From the NCBI RefSeq assembly GCF_024347195.1, contig NZ_AP025281.1, positions 2,046,001-2,110,000 of the forward strand: a stretch of 64,000 nt of DNA, read 5' to 3'. Both the position numbers and the translations under genes were made by a program. The stretch comes from Aliamphritea hakodatensis. GTDB taxonomy: Bacteria > Pseudomonadota > Gammaproteobacteria > Pseudomonadales > Balneatricaceae. Below are positions 41,902-48,473 of the stretch, one piece after another (the first letter of the stretch is position 1; each line of letters begins with the position of its first letter). The notes below the pieces were generated by a model. It was given only the letters and a program-made list of their open reading frames with translations, was not told where the DNA came from and searched no databases.

Positions 41902-43497
41902 TTGGTCACTAAAGCACTTACTCTTCCTAAAGAAAATACAACTGAATCAATTGAAACAAGCCAAAGCATGTTACTTATAGGTGCCAATGGTTCAGGTAAA
42001 ACTAGGTTAGGCACATGGATAGAGATAAATTCCCCACAAAAAGAGTTTGTGCATAGAATTTCTGCGCAAAAATCTTTGGCCTTACCGGATTCCACGACAC
42101 CACAATCAATTGAGCAAGCGGAAAAAGATTTACTATTTGGTAACCCTGGATGGACTTATCAAAACAAAGTGAATAAATGGAGTAGCAAGCCCGCGACTAC
42201 ATTATTGAATGACTTCCAAAAACTCATGGTTTATTTGTTTTCCGACGAAACAGAAGAAAATGCTAAATTCAAAAGAGCGTGCATTGCTTCGGAAGATCGT
42301 GTTGCACCGCCGACAACTAAGATTGATCGAGTCAAAGAGCTCTGGGAAAAAATTCTTCCTCATAGAGAGTTGATCATTGGAGGGCTACGGATTCAAACAC
42401 GGATAAAAGGGCAAGAAGACAAAATATATAATTCATCCGAAATGAGCGATGGAGAGAGAGTTATATTTTATCTTATTGGGCAATGTTTAGCGGCTCCAAA
42501 AGATGGCATCATTGTAATCGATGAACCTGAATTACACTTACATAAGTCAGTACAAGCGCCTTTATGGGATGCCATAGAAAAACTACGTCAAGACTGCCTT
42601 TTTGTTTATTTAACCCATGATGTCGATTTTGCAGCAGCCAAAGAAGCAACAAAATCTATCTGGTTAAAGTCATTCGATGGTCAAAAGTGGGATTGGGAGC
42701 TTATCAATGAAGATGAGAATCTACCAAATGAGTTGCTTATTGAAGTATTAGGCAGCAGAAAACCTGTTGTATTTGTCGAAGGAGAAAATGGGAGTTTTGA
42801 TAGCAGCCTTTATCGAGAATTGTTACCTAACTTTCTTGTCATTCCTCGCGGTAGTTGCTCACAAGTAATTCAATCTGTAAAGGCACTAAAAGCTAACTCG
42901 CAAATTCATCATTTAGATGTATTTGGGGTAATAGATAGAGATAGGCGCCTCCAAACTGAAATAACGAAATTAGAGCAAGGTTCTGTATATGTGCTGGAAG
43001 TTGCTGAAGTCGAAAATTTATTTTGCACAGAGGAGGTATTAAAAATTGTAAGTGAAAGGCTTGCTCGTGATTCATCTAATGATTTCGCAACAGTATCCAA
43101 TACAATTTTTGGACGACTCCAATCAGAACTTGAAACTCAGGTGTCACTGCATGTATCAAGTGAAATAAAATATAAACTTAACGTATTTGATGTCAGCCAA
43201 AAAGGTGCTGCTAATATTAATACAGCACTACAAAATTTAGTTACAAGTATTGACGTTAATCAAATATACTCAGATATAAATCAACGGTTAACCGATGTAT
43301 TGGAAGCTAGAGATTATAAGCAACTACTAGCCTTATATAATCGTAAATCACTTTGTACTCAAGTTAGTACATCATTAGGTTTATCCAATGGTAGTTTACC
43401 TGAAACAGTAGTAAGGCTGATAAAGGGAGAGTGTAAAGAATCTTTAGTAACAGCCTTAAAGCCATATTTTGGTAACTTTCAGCAACACATGACATAA
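41902..43497 (+). CDS. Fused ABC-type ATPase with TOPRIM/DUF4435 domain (PARIS-like defence protein)
   Basis: A 531-residue AT-rich gene. The N-terminal part (about 1-270) is an SMC/RecF-like ABC ATPase (AAA_15 type): Walker A GANGSGKT (27-34), signature MSDGERV near 187, Walker B IIVIDEPELHLH near 205 and an LTHDVDF switch. The C-terminal part (about 285-400) has the TOPRIM marks of DUF4435: FVEGE with Glu293 and IDRDRR with Asp345 and Asp347. ATPase AriA plus DUF4435 nuclease AriB make the PARIS anti-phage system, and single-protein versions exist. TTG start after GATGGAG. The stop codon lies in an attC-like site, so it travelled as an integron cassette. Defence role is inferred. Confidence 0.82.
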   Translation: MVTKALTLPKENTTESIETSQSMLLIGANGSGKTRLGTWIEINSPQKEFVHRISAQKSLALPDSTTPQSIEQAEKDLLFGNPGWTYQNKVNKWSSKPATTLLNDFQKLMVYLFSDETEENAKFKRACIASEDRVAPPTTKIDRVKELWEKILPHRELIIGGLRIQTRIKGQEDKIYNSSEMSDGERVIFYLIGQCLAAPKDGIIVIDEPELHLHKSVQAPLWDAIEKLRQDCLFVYLTHDVDFAAAKEATKSIWLKSFDGQKWDWELINEDENLPNELLIEVLGSRKPVVFVEGENGSFDSSLYRELLPNFLVIPRGSCSQVIQSVKALKANSQIHHLDVFGVIDRDRRLQTEITKLEQGSVYVLEVAEVENLFCTEEVLKIVSERLARDSSNDFATVSNTIFGRLQSELETQVSLHVSSEIKYKLNVFDVSQKGAANINTALQNLVTSIDVNQIYSDINQRLTDVLEARDYKQLLALYNRKSLCTQVSTSLGLSNGSLPETVVRLIKGECKESLVTALKPYFGNFQQHMT

Positions 43498-43570
43498 CAA
43501 GTTGCTTAAACGGACAAAAAGCAGCTGGCTTTTGCTCGTTCCTCGCTTATTTTAGCCAGTTGTTTTATAA
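43495..43570 (+). other. attC-like integron site, right end lost
   Basis: Begins with TAACAAGTTGCTTAAACGG, a typical attC left end whose TAA is the stop codon of the ATPase gene. An imperfect stem follows (GCAGCTGGCT with AGCCAGTTGT) around the characteristic TGCTCGTTCCTCGC loop. The expected right end (a GCGGGCGTTA-like core) is missing; a palindromic repeat element begins there instead. Recognition is by resemblance to chromosomal-integron attC sites. Confidence 0.65.
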
Positions 43571-43664
43571 CACGCGGGGTCAGGTCTTGTTTTTTATAAC
43601 ACGCGGGGTCAGGTCTTGTTTTTTGACAGCTTACCAATGCAAGCAAAAGAACAGACCTGACCCC
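43565..43664 (+). repeat. Palindromic repeat copy A with a 29-bp tandem duplication
   Basis: The complete hairpin is 43605-43664: left arm GGGGTCAGGTCT, inner GCTT/AAGC pair, right arm AGACCTGACCCC, then GTTAACC. The left flank TTATAACACGCGGGGTCAGG and following bases is present twice in tandem (43565-43593 and 43594-43622), so the left arm is duplicated. It truncates the attC-like site. Confidence 0.88.
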
Positions 43665-43700
43665 GTTAACCTTTTAGCTGCCTCAAGGAAGATAAATACT

Positions 43701-44222
43701 ATGCGTAAACTTGTAATAATTTTGGCTTTAATTGGCGCTCTAGTTGCTAGTTGGAATTACTTTACCTTGCAAAAAAAGTTATCTGACGTAGTCGCTTCAG
43801 ACTCTAGAAATGAAGGGATTAGTATTTTTGTCCATTTTGACTGGTTTGTTAACCCAAGCGTTATAGTTTTTGATGTTCGAGGTGTTCAATCGGATAAAAG
43901 TCCAATGGATGTGACAAGAGTCCTATTACAGTTGTCTGAGAAGTTGAAAGACAAACAATACCACAGGGTTGTTTTGTCATTCAGAGGTCGTCAAAAATTC
44001 ATGCTTGAAGGTAGCTTCTTTAAGGAAACCGGTATGGAATATGGTGTTCAAAATCCTGTTTATACTTTAAGGAACTTACCTCAAAATGTATACAATCTTG
44101 ATGGCTCACAAGCTTTTTCAACTTGGACTGGTGGCTTAATCGGGGTGCTTGGAAAGCAAATGGAAGATTTAACTGAATTTCATAAACAATGGTATATAAA
44201 CGAACTAGTTACCGGCAGCTAA
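43701..44222 (+). CDS. Hypothetical cassette protein with N-terminal membrane anchor
   Basis: A 173-residue protein I do not recognise. Residues 1-24 (MRKLVIILALIGALVASWNY) form a membrane anchor or uncleaved signal; the rest is soluble and mixed alpha/beta with a SIFVHFDWFVNPSVIVFDVRG core and a WTGGLIG motif near 140, probably exported. The ATG at 43701 has AAGGAAG upstream; the frame extends back to 43560 through the repeat, which is not credible as coding. Its stop codon is again the TAA of a TAACAAAC attC-like left end, so it looks like a second integron cassette. Confidence 0.7.
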   Translation: MRKLVIILALIGALVASWNYFTLQKKLSDVVASDSRNEGISIFVHFDWFVNPSVIVFDVRGVQSDKSPMDVTRVLLQLSEKLKDKQYHRVVLSFRGRQKFMLEGSFFKETGMEYGVQNPVYTLRNLPQNVYNLDGSQAFSTWTGGLIGVLGKQMEDLTEFHKQWYINELVTGS

Positions 44223-44247
44223 CAAACTGTTCAATAGGGGCTGCTAA
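44219..44247 (+). other. attC-like left end, truncated
   Basis: CTAACAAACTGTTCAATAGG and the following GGCTGC resemble the left half of an integron attC site and overlap the stop codon of the preceding gene in the same way as at 43495. The right half is absent; repeat copy B starts a few bases later. Confidence 0.45.
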
Positions 44248-44254
44248 AAATAAA

Positions 44255-44293
44255 GGGTCCGGTCTTGCTTTTTGCCAGCTTAAAGACCTGACT
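44255..44293 (+). repeat. Palindromic repeat copy B (internally deleted)
   Basis: GGGTCCGGTCTT, GCTTTTTGCCAGCTT, AAAGACCTGAC. The section between the inner GCTT and the right arm is missing, so the element is only 39 bp. Confidence 0.8.
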
Positions 44294-44301
44294 TTGTCAT
44301 T

Positions 44302-44378
44302 CTTACCGCACTGCCGAAGTCACCTTTGAGGGTATCACTACGGATGAAGTGTCTTCGCAATCCTTTGCAGCCGTCCGT
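44302..44378 (+). pseudogene. Remnant of the yhiN 3' end, copy 1
   Basis: Reads YRTAEVTFEGITTDEVSSQSF, matching YRTAEVTLGGIITDEVSSKTF of the intact yhiN (41247-41317). Only about 25 codons remain, with no start and a stop soon after. It joins directly to a fragment of the LysR gene, the same junction as at 47464-47541. Confidence 0.8.
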
Positions 44379-44567
44379 TCAGAAACTTAATTTGGCTTCA
44401 GCCAGATTGGTTTTCACTAATGAGCGTATCAGCTCGGCTAATTGTCTGTAAAAACCCCGGTTCGGTGAGTTCTGCCGCCATGCCAGTACGTGGGTGCGGT
44501 GCAGATTCAGGTCTTCTATATCCCTGACGACCAGTCCCTGAGGCTGGTGAATTTCAGAATAGATATA
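44379..44567 (-). pseudogene. Fragment of the OxyR-like LysR gene (C-terminal end)
   Basis: Near-identical duplicate of the last 60 or so codons of the LysR gene at 47541-48473 (YSEIHQPQGLVVRDIEDLNL through NLAEAKLSF and the same TGA). Homology stops at about 44567, just before the split palindromic repeat. Not expressed as a functional protein. Confidence 0.9.
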
Positions 44568-44575
44568 AACAATAT

Positions 44576-44584
44576 GCGGGGTCA
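44576..44584 (+). repeat. Palindromic repeat copy C, left piece
   Basis: GCGGGGTCA, the beginning of the repeat's left arm, cut off by the insertion sequence. The rest resumes at 46049 with TCAGGTCTTG. Confidence 0.75.
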
Positions 44585-44875
44585 CCCATTAGCCGTTTCC
44601 GGTCAACAGGGTGAGTAAGTTCCTGATGTCTTGTACACCATCCGTCTGCTTTAAAGTTGTTATTAGACCGCACCTGTCTTTTCATCGGCGGGTGTTGTTT
44701 CATTGAAACGCACCAGTCACCCATCAGGTTCTAGGCTTAACGATATTGCATAAGCCCCAAGCCGTGTCCGGCTCCAGAAAATGGTCAGTGCCCACGCATA
44801 GCCAGTTTAATTCAGATCTACGGCCTCTCAGGGCCAAACTCATCAGAGCTTATGCGTGAGGCGATTCAATAACAT

Positions 44876-44918
44876 CTTTTTTAAGGTCCGCAGCTGTGAT
44901 AATCAGGTCTTAAAGCTC
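44876..44918 (-). ncRNA. Candidate target-binding loop of an IS110-type bridge RNA
   Basis: Read on the transposase strand, CTTTAAG and CTTAAA-AAG can pair and enclose AAGACCTGAT (44911-44902) and TGCGG (44892-44888). AAGACCTGA is exactly the target sequence on the transposase-proximal side of the insertion, and TGCGG occurs in the other target flank. IS110-family elements are known to use a noncoding RNA from a noncoding end for target choice. The RNA's limits and transcription are not visible, so this is a prediction. Confidence 0.4.
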
Positions 44919-44960
44919 GAAGCCAACCCCAAACACGTCATCAGCCGCGGAGTAACTTAT

Positions 44961-45974
44961 CTAGCTGAAGGCGCGTTTTTCATCGAATGGTTCCTCACGC
45001 TTCAACATAAAATAACAGGCCCGGGCCAGTTTATTAGCAACGGCTTTCTTCGCAACCATCACATGACGTTTCTGTTGTTTTTTCAGATAGTAACGTTTAA
45101 TCCCTGGGCTCCAGATTGCACCAAAGTGAGCCGCTTCCATAAATGCCCAGCTCAGATATTTATTACCGCTTTTAGCATTGCCATGGCCTTTTGTTTTGCC
45201 ATTGCTGATTCTGTCAGCGCTGACACAGCGAGCATAAGAAGCATAGTTACCGGGGCCGGGGAAGCGTTCAATACTGCCTGTTTCCAGAACAATGGTTGAG
45301 GCAAGTACCTTCCCAACTCCCGGTATGCTGTTGATCAGGTCATACAGTACTGAATGACCCATTTGTTTATACACATCCCGTTCGATCAGTTTGATAGCCT
45401 TTGTCTGCCATTCCAACGCAAGAAAGGTTAGCTGAGCCCCCAGTCGTATAGGGGGATCAAACAATGAGTCGATTTGCTCTCCCTTCAGGGACTTTATTTG
45501 ATTGGCAGACATTTGCAGTCCAGCCTGACGGGCAATGAGGCTTTGCAGGCTGAGCAGATAAAGTGTTCGTTGTCTGACAAACAGTAATCGCCGGCGGAGA
45601 AGGTCCCGCAAGCCCCGTTGTTCTGCCGGATAAATATACCCTTCAGGTAAGATGCCCAGACGTAACAGATGCGCCAGATGACGTGCATCACTCTGATCAT
45701 TACAGTGTTTCAGGCCGGAGTACTGAGGAATAGCGGTGGTATGTGCCAACTTAACGTTGAAGCCCTGCTCAACCAGTTTGTCGACCAGCCAATACCAGTT
45801 ATAAGTAGATTCCACCACACATGCATAGAGGTCTTGTTTGAAGCGTTGCAACACATCGAGAATGTGATGAATATCGTTAGGCAACCGTTTTTCAAAGCAG
45901 ACCCGGTCATTTTCATTGATAATAGAGATGACGCAATTGTTGCTGTGTAGGTCGATACCGCAATAAAGTGTCAT
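44961..45974 (-). CDS. IS110-family transposase (DEDD-Ser recombinase)
   Basis: A 337-residue transposase. The N-terminal RuvC-like domain carries the acidic set in YCGIDLHSNN (Asp7), VVESTYNWYWLVD and NDQSDARHLAHLL; the C-terminal Transposase_20 domain carries INSIPGVGKVLASTIV and the serine region FPGPGNYASYARCV followed by SNGKTKGHGNAKSGNKYL. The frame is intact from ATG 45974, so it may be active. Length is normal for the family (320-350). Confidence 0.95.
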   Translation of the reverse strand: MTLYCGIDLHSNNCVISIINENDRVCFEKRLPNDIHHILDVLQRFKQDLYACVVESTYNWYWLVDKLVEQGFNVKLAHTTAIPQYSGLKHCNDQSDARHLAHLLRLGILPEGYIYPAEQRGLRDLLRRRLLFVRQRTLYLLSLQSLIARQAGLQMSANQIKSLKGEQIDSLFDPPIRLGAQLTFLALEWQTKAIKLIERDVYKQMGHSVLYDLINSIPGVGKVLASTIVLETGSIERFPGPGNYASYARCVSADRISNGKTKGHGNAKSGNKYLSWAFMEAAHFGAIWSPGIKRYYLKKQQKRHVMVAKKAVANKLARACYFMLKREEPFDEKRAFS

Positions 45975-46048
45975 AGAAGCCTCCTTGGTTAGGTGGGTAT
46001 TTTCACTTTAACGGATACCACCTGATTGAGGAGGCGGCTAGAAGATTA

Positions 46049-46104
46049 TCAGGTCTTGTTTTTTGCCAGCTTACCAAAACATGTAAAAGGAAAGACCTGA
46101 CCCC
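46049..46104 (+). repeat. Palindromic repeat copy C, right piece
   Basis: TCAGGTCTTG, T run, GCCAGCTTACCA, then AAAGGAAAGACCTGACCCC. Together with 44576-44584 it makes one complete copy interrupted by the insertion sequence. Confidence 0.85.
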
Positions 46105-46142
46105 ATTAATCTCTAAGTATTCGTAGCGCAGTATTATTATGG

Positions 46143-46808
46143 TTATACTCTTTGTAAAACAACAAGTAAACCAATTGATGAATACTTATCATGCGAAGCG
46201 TTAACCTTGTGAGGTGAAGGCCACTTGATTAAACCAACAAGAGAGTCAGGAGTTTCTTTAGTGACTTTTTTGTACAGAATATCAGCTTTTTGATGGTATT
46301 CATCTTCTTTATCTTCCCATTTTTCACCGTTAGTTATTGAAGATAGACAGATAATGTTTTGAATAACTACTGCGACTCTTCCAGGGTCTTGGATCTCTAT
46401 CTCGTCATAATCAATGTCATCAAGTTGGTCTTTAGCTGACTGTATACTATCCCGCAATTTTTTTAGTCCAACTTCCACATCTGTAGATATAATGTATCTG
46501 GTTGCCTTAAGTTCTAGTAAGTCAGCACGTCTGCCATCTCGTTTAGAAAAAAGGGCTAAATCTAATCTTCCTTTTGATAGTCCACTTTTCCTAGAAACCT
46601 GAATTTCAGTTGTAGCGACAAAATTAGACTCGTATGCGGCAGCGACGAACAGAGGAGTGATTGCGATTTCCCTACCTGCACTAGGAAGAAATGCAGTTGG
46701 AATACGGTATTTTTCATATGCGAGACGAGTGTACTGAAGCGTCTTCTCAAGCATATCTCGCAGGTAAATTAGTCCTGATTCTTTTTTTGCTTTTATCTTT
46801 GGAGCCAT
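46143..46808 (-). CDS. Hypothetical protein with a PD-(D/E)XK nuclease-like motif
   Basis: A protein of about 221 residues that I cannot place in a named family. The section GRLDLALF (about residue 82) followed by ADLLELKATR (about 97) gives the D-x(n)-ExK spacing of PD-(D/E)XK nucleases; an N-terminal helix (LRDMLEKTLQYTRLAYEKYRI) precedes it. The C-terminal half lacks recognisable motifs. Two ATGs are possible, 46814 and 46808; AAAGG is better placed for the second. AT-rich, on the opposite strand to the other island genes and bracketed by repeat copies C and D. A nuclease or defence role is only suggested by motif and location. Confidence 0.6.
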   Translation of the reverse strand: MAPKIKAKKESGLIYLRDMLEKTLQYTRLAYEKYRIPTAFLPSAGREIAITPLFVAAAYESNFVATTEIQVSRKSGLSKGRLDLALFSKRDGRRADLLELKATRYIISTDVEVGLKKLRDSIQSAKDQLDDIDYDEIEIQDPGRVAVVIQNIICLSSITNGEKWEDKEDEYHQKADILYKKVTKETPDSLVGLIKWPSPHKVNASHDKYSSIGLLVVLQRV

Positions 46809-46924
46809 ATCCATTATCCTTTCAATAAAATATGCTTTAAATTTAACTTATTAGAACAAAATTACATACAGAGCGAGCACGAATATCTCTATTTTTGAAG
46901 CGTAAAAAATAAAGTGAACACCTG

Positions 46925-46983
46925 AGGTCAAGCCTTATCTTTTACATGCTTACCAAGACAAGCAACAGGAAAGGCTTGATCTT
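46925..46983 (+). repeat. Palindromic repeat copy D, with compensatory changes
   Basis: Left arm GGTCAAGCCTT (46926-46936) pairs with right arm AAGGCTTGATC (46971-46981), inner GCTTACCA and AAGC retained. Compared with the other copies (GGTCAGGTCTT, AAGACCTGACC), both arms have changed at matching positions and the stem is preserved. Confidence 0.85.
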
Positions 46984-47021
46984 GCTAACCATTGCCACGT
47001 TACCCTATTAGGATGAATATT

Positions 47022-47342
47022 ATGGCTGAAGGTCAGGAACACAGTGATTTAGCAGTCTTTAAATTAAAGCTGCTGAAAGGGAACGCTGGAAATGATTCTC
47101 CCGAAGCTTTAAAGCGATCAGCCAGTACCGAATTTAATACCAGCCTCGCTGGTGGGTTTAATGCCTTTGCAATTGTTTTGGTTGCTTGTGCATGGTTTTT
47201 GGCTTCCCGTTATTCGGCGGTAATGATAACGCTTGCATACTTTCTTATGAATGTGCTTTTTCTGATGATTATGATTCGAAAAAACAGAGAATTAAAAGCT
47301 GTTCGGAAACAACAATTAAGTGAGTTAAATAAAAATAAGTGA
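47022..47342 (+). CDS. Small hypothetical membrane protein
   Basis: A 106-residue protein with a charged N-terminus (MAEGQEHSDLAVFKLKLLKG), two adjacent hydrophobic helices (about 48-66 and 69-88) and a basic C-terminal tail ending NKNK. I do not recognise a family. The ATG at 47022 has TTAGGA 9 bp upstream; the ATG at 47013 overlaps that site. It lies between repeat copies D and E, in the one-gene-per-repeat pattern of the island. Confidence 0.6.
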   Translation: MAEGQEHSDLAVFKLKLLKGNAGNDSPEALKRSASTEFNTSLAGGFNAFAIVLVACAWFLASRYSAVMITLAYFLMNVLFLMIMIRKNRELKAVRKQQLSELNKNK

Positions 47343-47399
47343 ATTGGCAGGTATCGATTGAAAACTCTGGTGGTATGCAGGAATACTCACAAATATAAA

Positions 47400-47460
47400 G
47401 GGTCAGGTCTTTTTCTTTGCCAGCTTAATAGAAAAGCAAAAAGAAAGACCTGGCTCTGTT
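47400..47460 (+). repeat. Palindromic repeat copy E
   Basis: GGGTCAGGTCTT, GCCAGCTT, AAGCAAAAAG, AAAGACCTGGCTC, then GTTAACC. One arm mismatch relative to copy A. Confidence 0.85.
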
Positions 47461-47463
47461 AAC

Positions 47464-47540
47464 CTTACCGCACTGCTGAAGTCACCCTTTGGGGTATCGT
47501 CCTGGACGAAGTGTCTTCGCAATCCTTTGCCGTCGTGTAT
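47464..47540 (+). pseudogene. Remnant of the yhiN 3' end, copy 2
   Basis: Reads YRTAEVTLWGIVLDEVSSQSF and ends in the same TATTCAGAAACTTAA-like junction with the LysR gene as copy 1 at 44302. About 25 codons of the YhiN C-terminal segment remain, without start. Confidence 0.8.
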
Positions 47541-48473
47541 TCAGAAACTTAATTTGGCTTCAGCCAGATTGGTTTTCACTAATGAGCGTATCAGCTCGGC
47601 TAATTGTCTGTAAAAACCCCGGTTCGGTGAGTTCTGCCGCCATGCCAGTACGTGGGTGCGGTGCAGATTCAGGTCTTCTATATCCCTGACGACCAGTCCC
47701 TGAGGCTGGTGAATTTCAGAATACATATAAAGGGAGGGCAAGAAGGTTAATCCCATCTGCATGATCACCATCTGTCGGAGGGCGTCCAGACTGCTTCCTT
47801 CGTAATCCCTTGCGATTGTCGCACCCAGTTCGGAACAGAGGACTTCCATCTGCTGATAGCTACCGTACTGTTTTTCCAGTGTCAGTATATTCTGGCCTTC
47901 CAGATTCTCAGATCGGACTTTTTTCAGCTTAGCCAGCGGATGATCATCCGGTGTGATCAGTTTCATGGGTTCGTCAAACAGCACTTCTGTGGTCAGGCGA
48001 GGGTTGCCAAAGGGTTTTGGAATCAGTACCAGGTCCAGTCGCCCCTCAAGCAGGTCAAGCTCCAGGGCTTTAGGTGTGTTTTCCCGTACAAAGAGTTTAA
48101 GGGATGCATAGGTGTGATGTAGCCCCGGTAATATATGCGGCAGCAGGTAGGGGCCGACGGTGGGTGATACCCCCATCCGGAAGGTGCCTCCGGGCCCGTG
48201 ATTCATCATGGCTGCCTGATCCAGCAGGCCATTCATTTCTTCAAGCACCTGGCGGGCGTTCAGCAGTATATCCCTGCCTGCCGGCGTCAGGGTCGCGCCG
48301 CTGCGGCTGCGTTCAATTAAGGTCAGGTTTAAGGTTTTTTCCAGATTATAGATCTGCGCTGTCAGCGTTGGCTGACTGATTTTGAGCTGTTCTGCAGCGC
48401 TACGGAATGTCGTGGATTCGGCCAGGCATACGAAGTATTCCAACTGCTTAATGGTAGGTGTTTTCAGGGCCAT
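47541..48473 (-). CDS. LysR-type regulator, OxyR-like but without the redox cysteine
   Basis: A 310-residue LysR protein: HTH at about 8-66 (FRSAAEQLKISQPTLTAQIYNLEKTL) and an effector domain with GVSPTVGPYLLPHILPGL as in OxyR-type members. The peroxide-sensing Cys of OxyR (EDGHCLRDQ) is not there; the equivalent region reads ILTLEKQYGSYQQME with a single later Cys. A perfect operator-like palindrome with OxyR half-sites precedes the start. Its last 60 codons are duplicated at 44379. Divergent from the mrp operon, which it may control. Confidence 0.9.
   Translation of the reverse strand: MALKTPTIKQLEYFVCLAESTTFRSAAEQLKISQPTLTAQIYNLEKTLNLTLIERSRSGATLTPAGRDILLNARQVLEEMNGLLDQAAMMNHGPGGTFRMGVSPTVGPYLLPHILPGLHHTYASLKLFVRENTPKALELDLLEGRLDLVLIPKPFGNPRLTTEVLFDEPMKLITPDDHPLAKLKKVRSENLEGQNILTLEKQYGSYQQMEVLCSELGATIARDYEGSSLDALRQMVIMQMGLTFLPSLYMYSEIHQPQGLVVRDIEDLNLHRTHVLAWRQNSPNRGFYRQLAELIRSLVKTNLAEAKLSF

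Larger units (their letters stand above)
44585..46048 (-). mobile_element. IS110-family insertion sequence, probable IS1111 group
   Basis: About 1,464 bp. The ends are fixed by the repeat it splits: GCGGGGTCA on the left and TCAGGTCTTG on the right, which rejoin to the repeat's left arm. Subterminal inverted repeats TAGCCGTTTCC (44590-44600) and GGAGGCGGCTA (46030-46040) match at 9 of 11 positions and lie 5 and 8 bp inside the ends. The long noncoding part (376 bp) lies downstream of the transposase, as in the IS1111 group. No target duplication beyond the shared TCA. Confidence 0.85.

Noticed and set aside
43605..43671. The palindromic repeats as integron attC sites.
   Set aside because: The GTTAACC flank is close to an attC core, but the left flank has no matching RYYYAAC core and the arm sequence differs from the true attC-like sites next to it.
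43560..43700. N-terminal extension of the second cassette protein.
   Set aside because: It would translate through the tandem repeat; the ATG at 43701 has a good ribosome-binding site and gives a normal membrane anchor.
44856..45299. A 147-codon plus-strand ORF over the end of the insertion sequence.
   Set aside because: It lies opposite the intact transposase and its noncoding end, and the protein has no family character.
43565..47460. The palindromic repeats as a CRISPR array.
   Set aside because: Copies are hundreds to thousands of bases apart, carry internal loops, and no cas gene is present.
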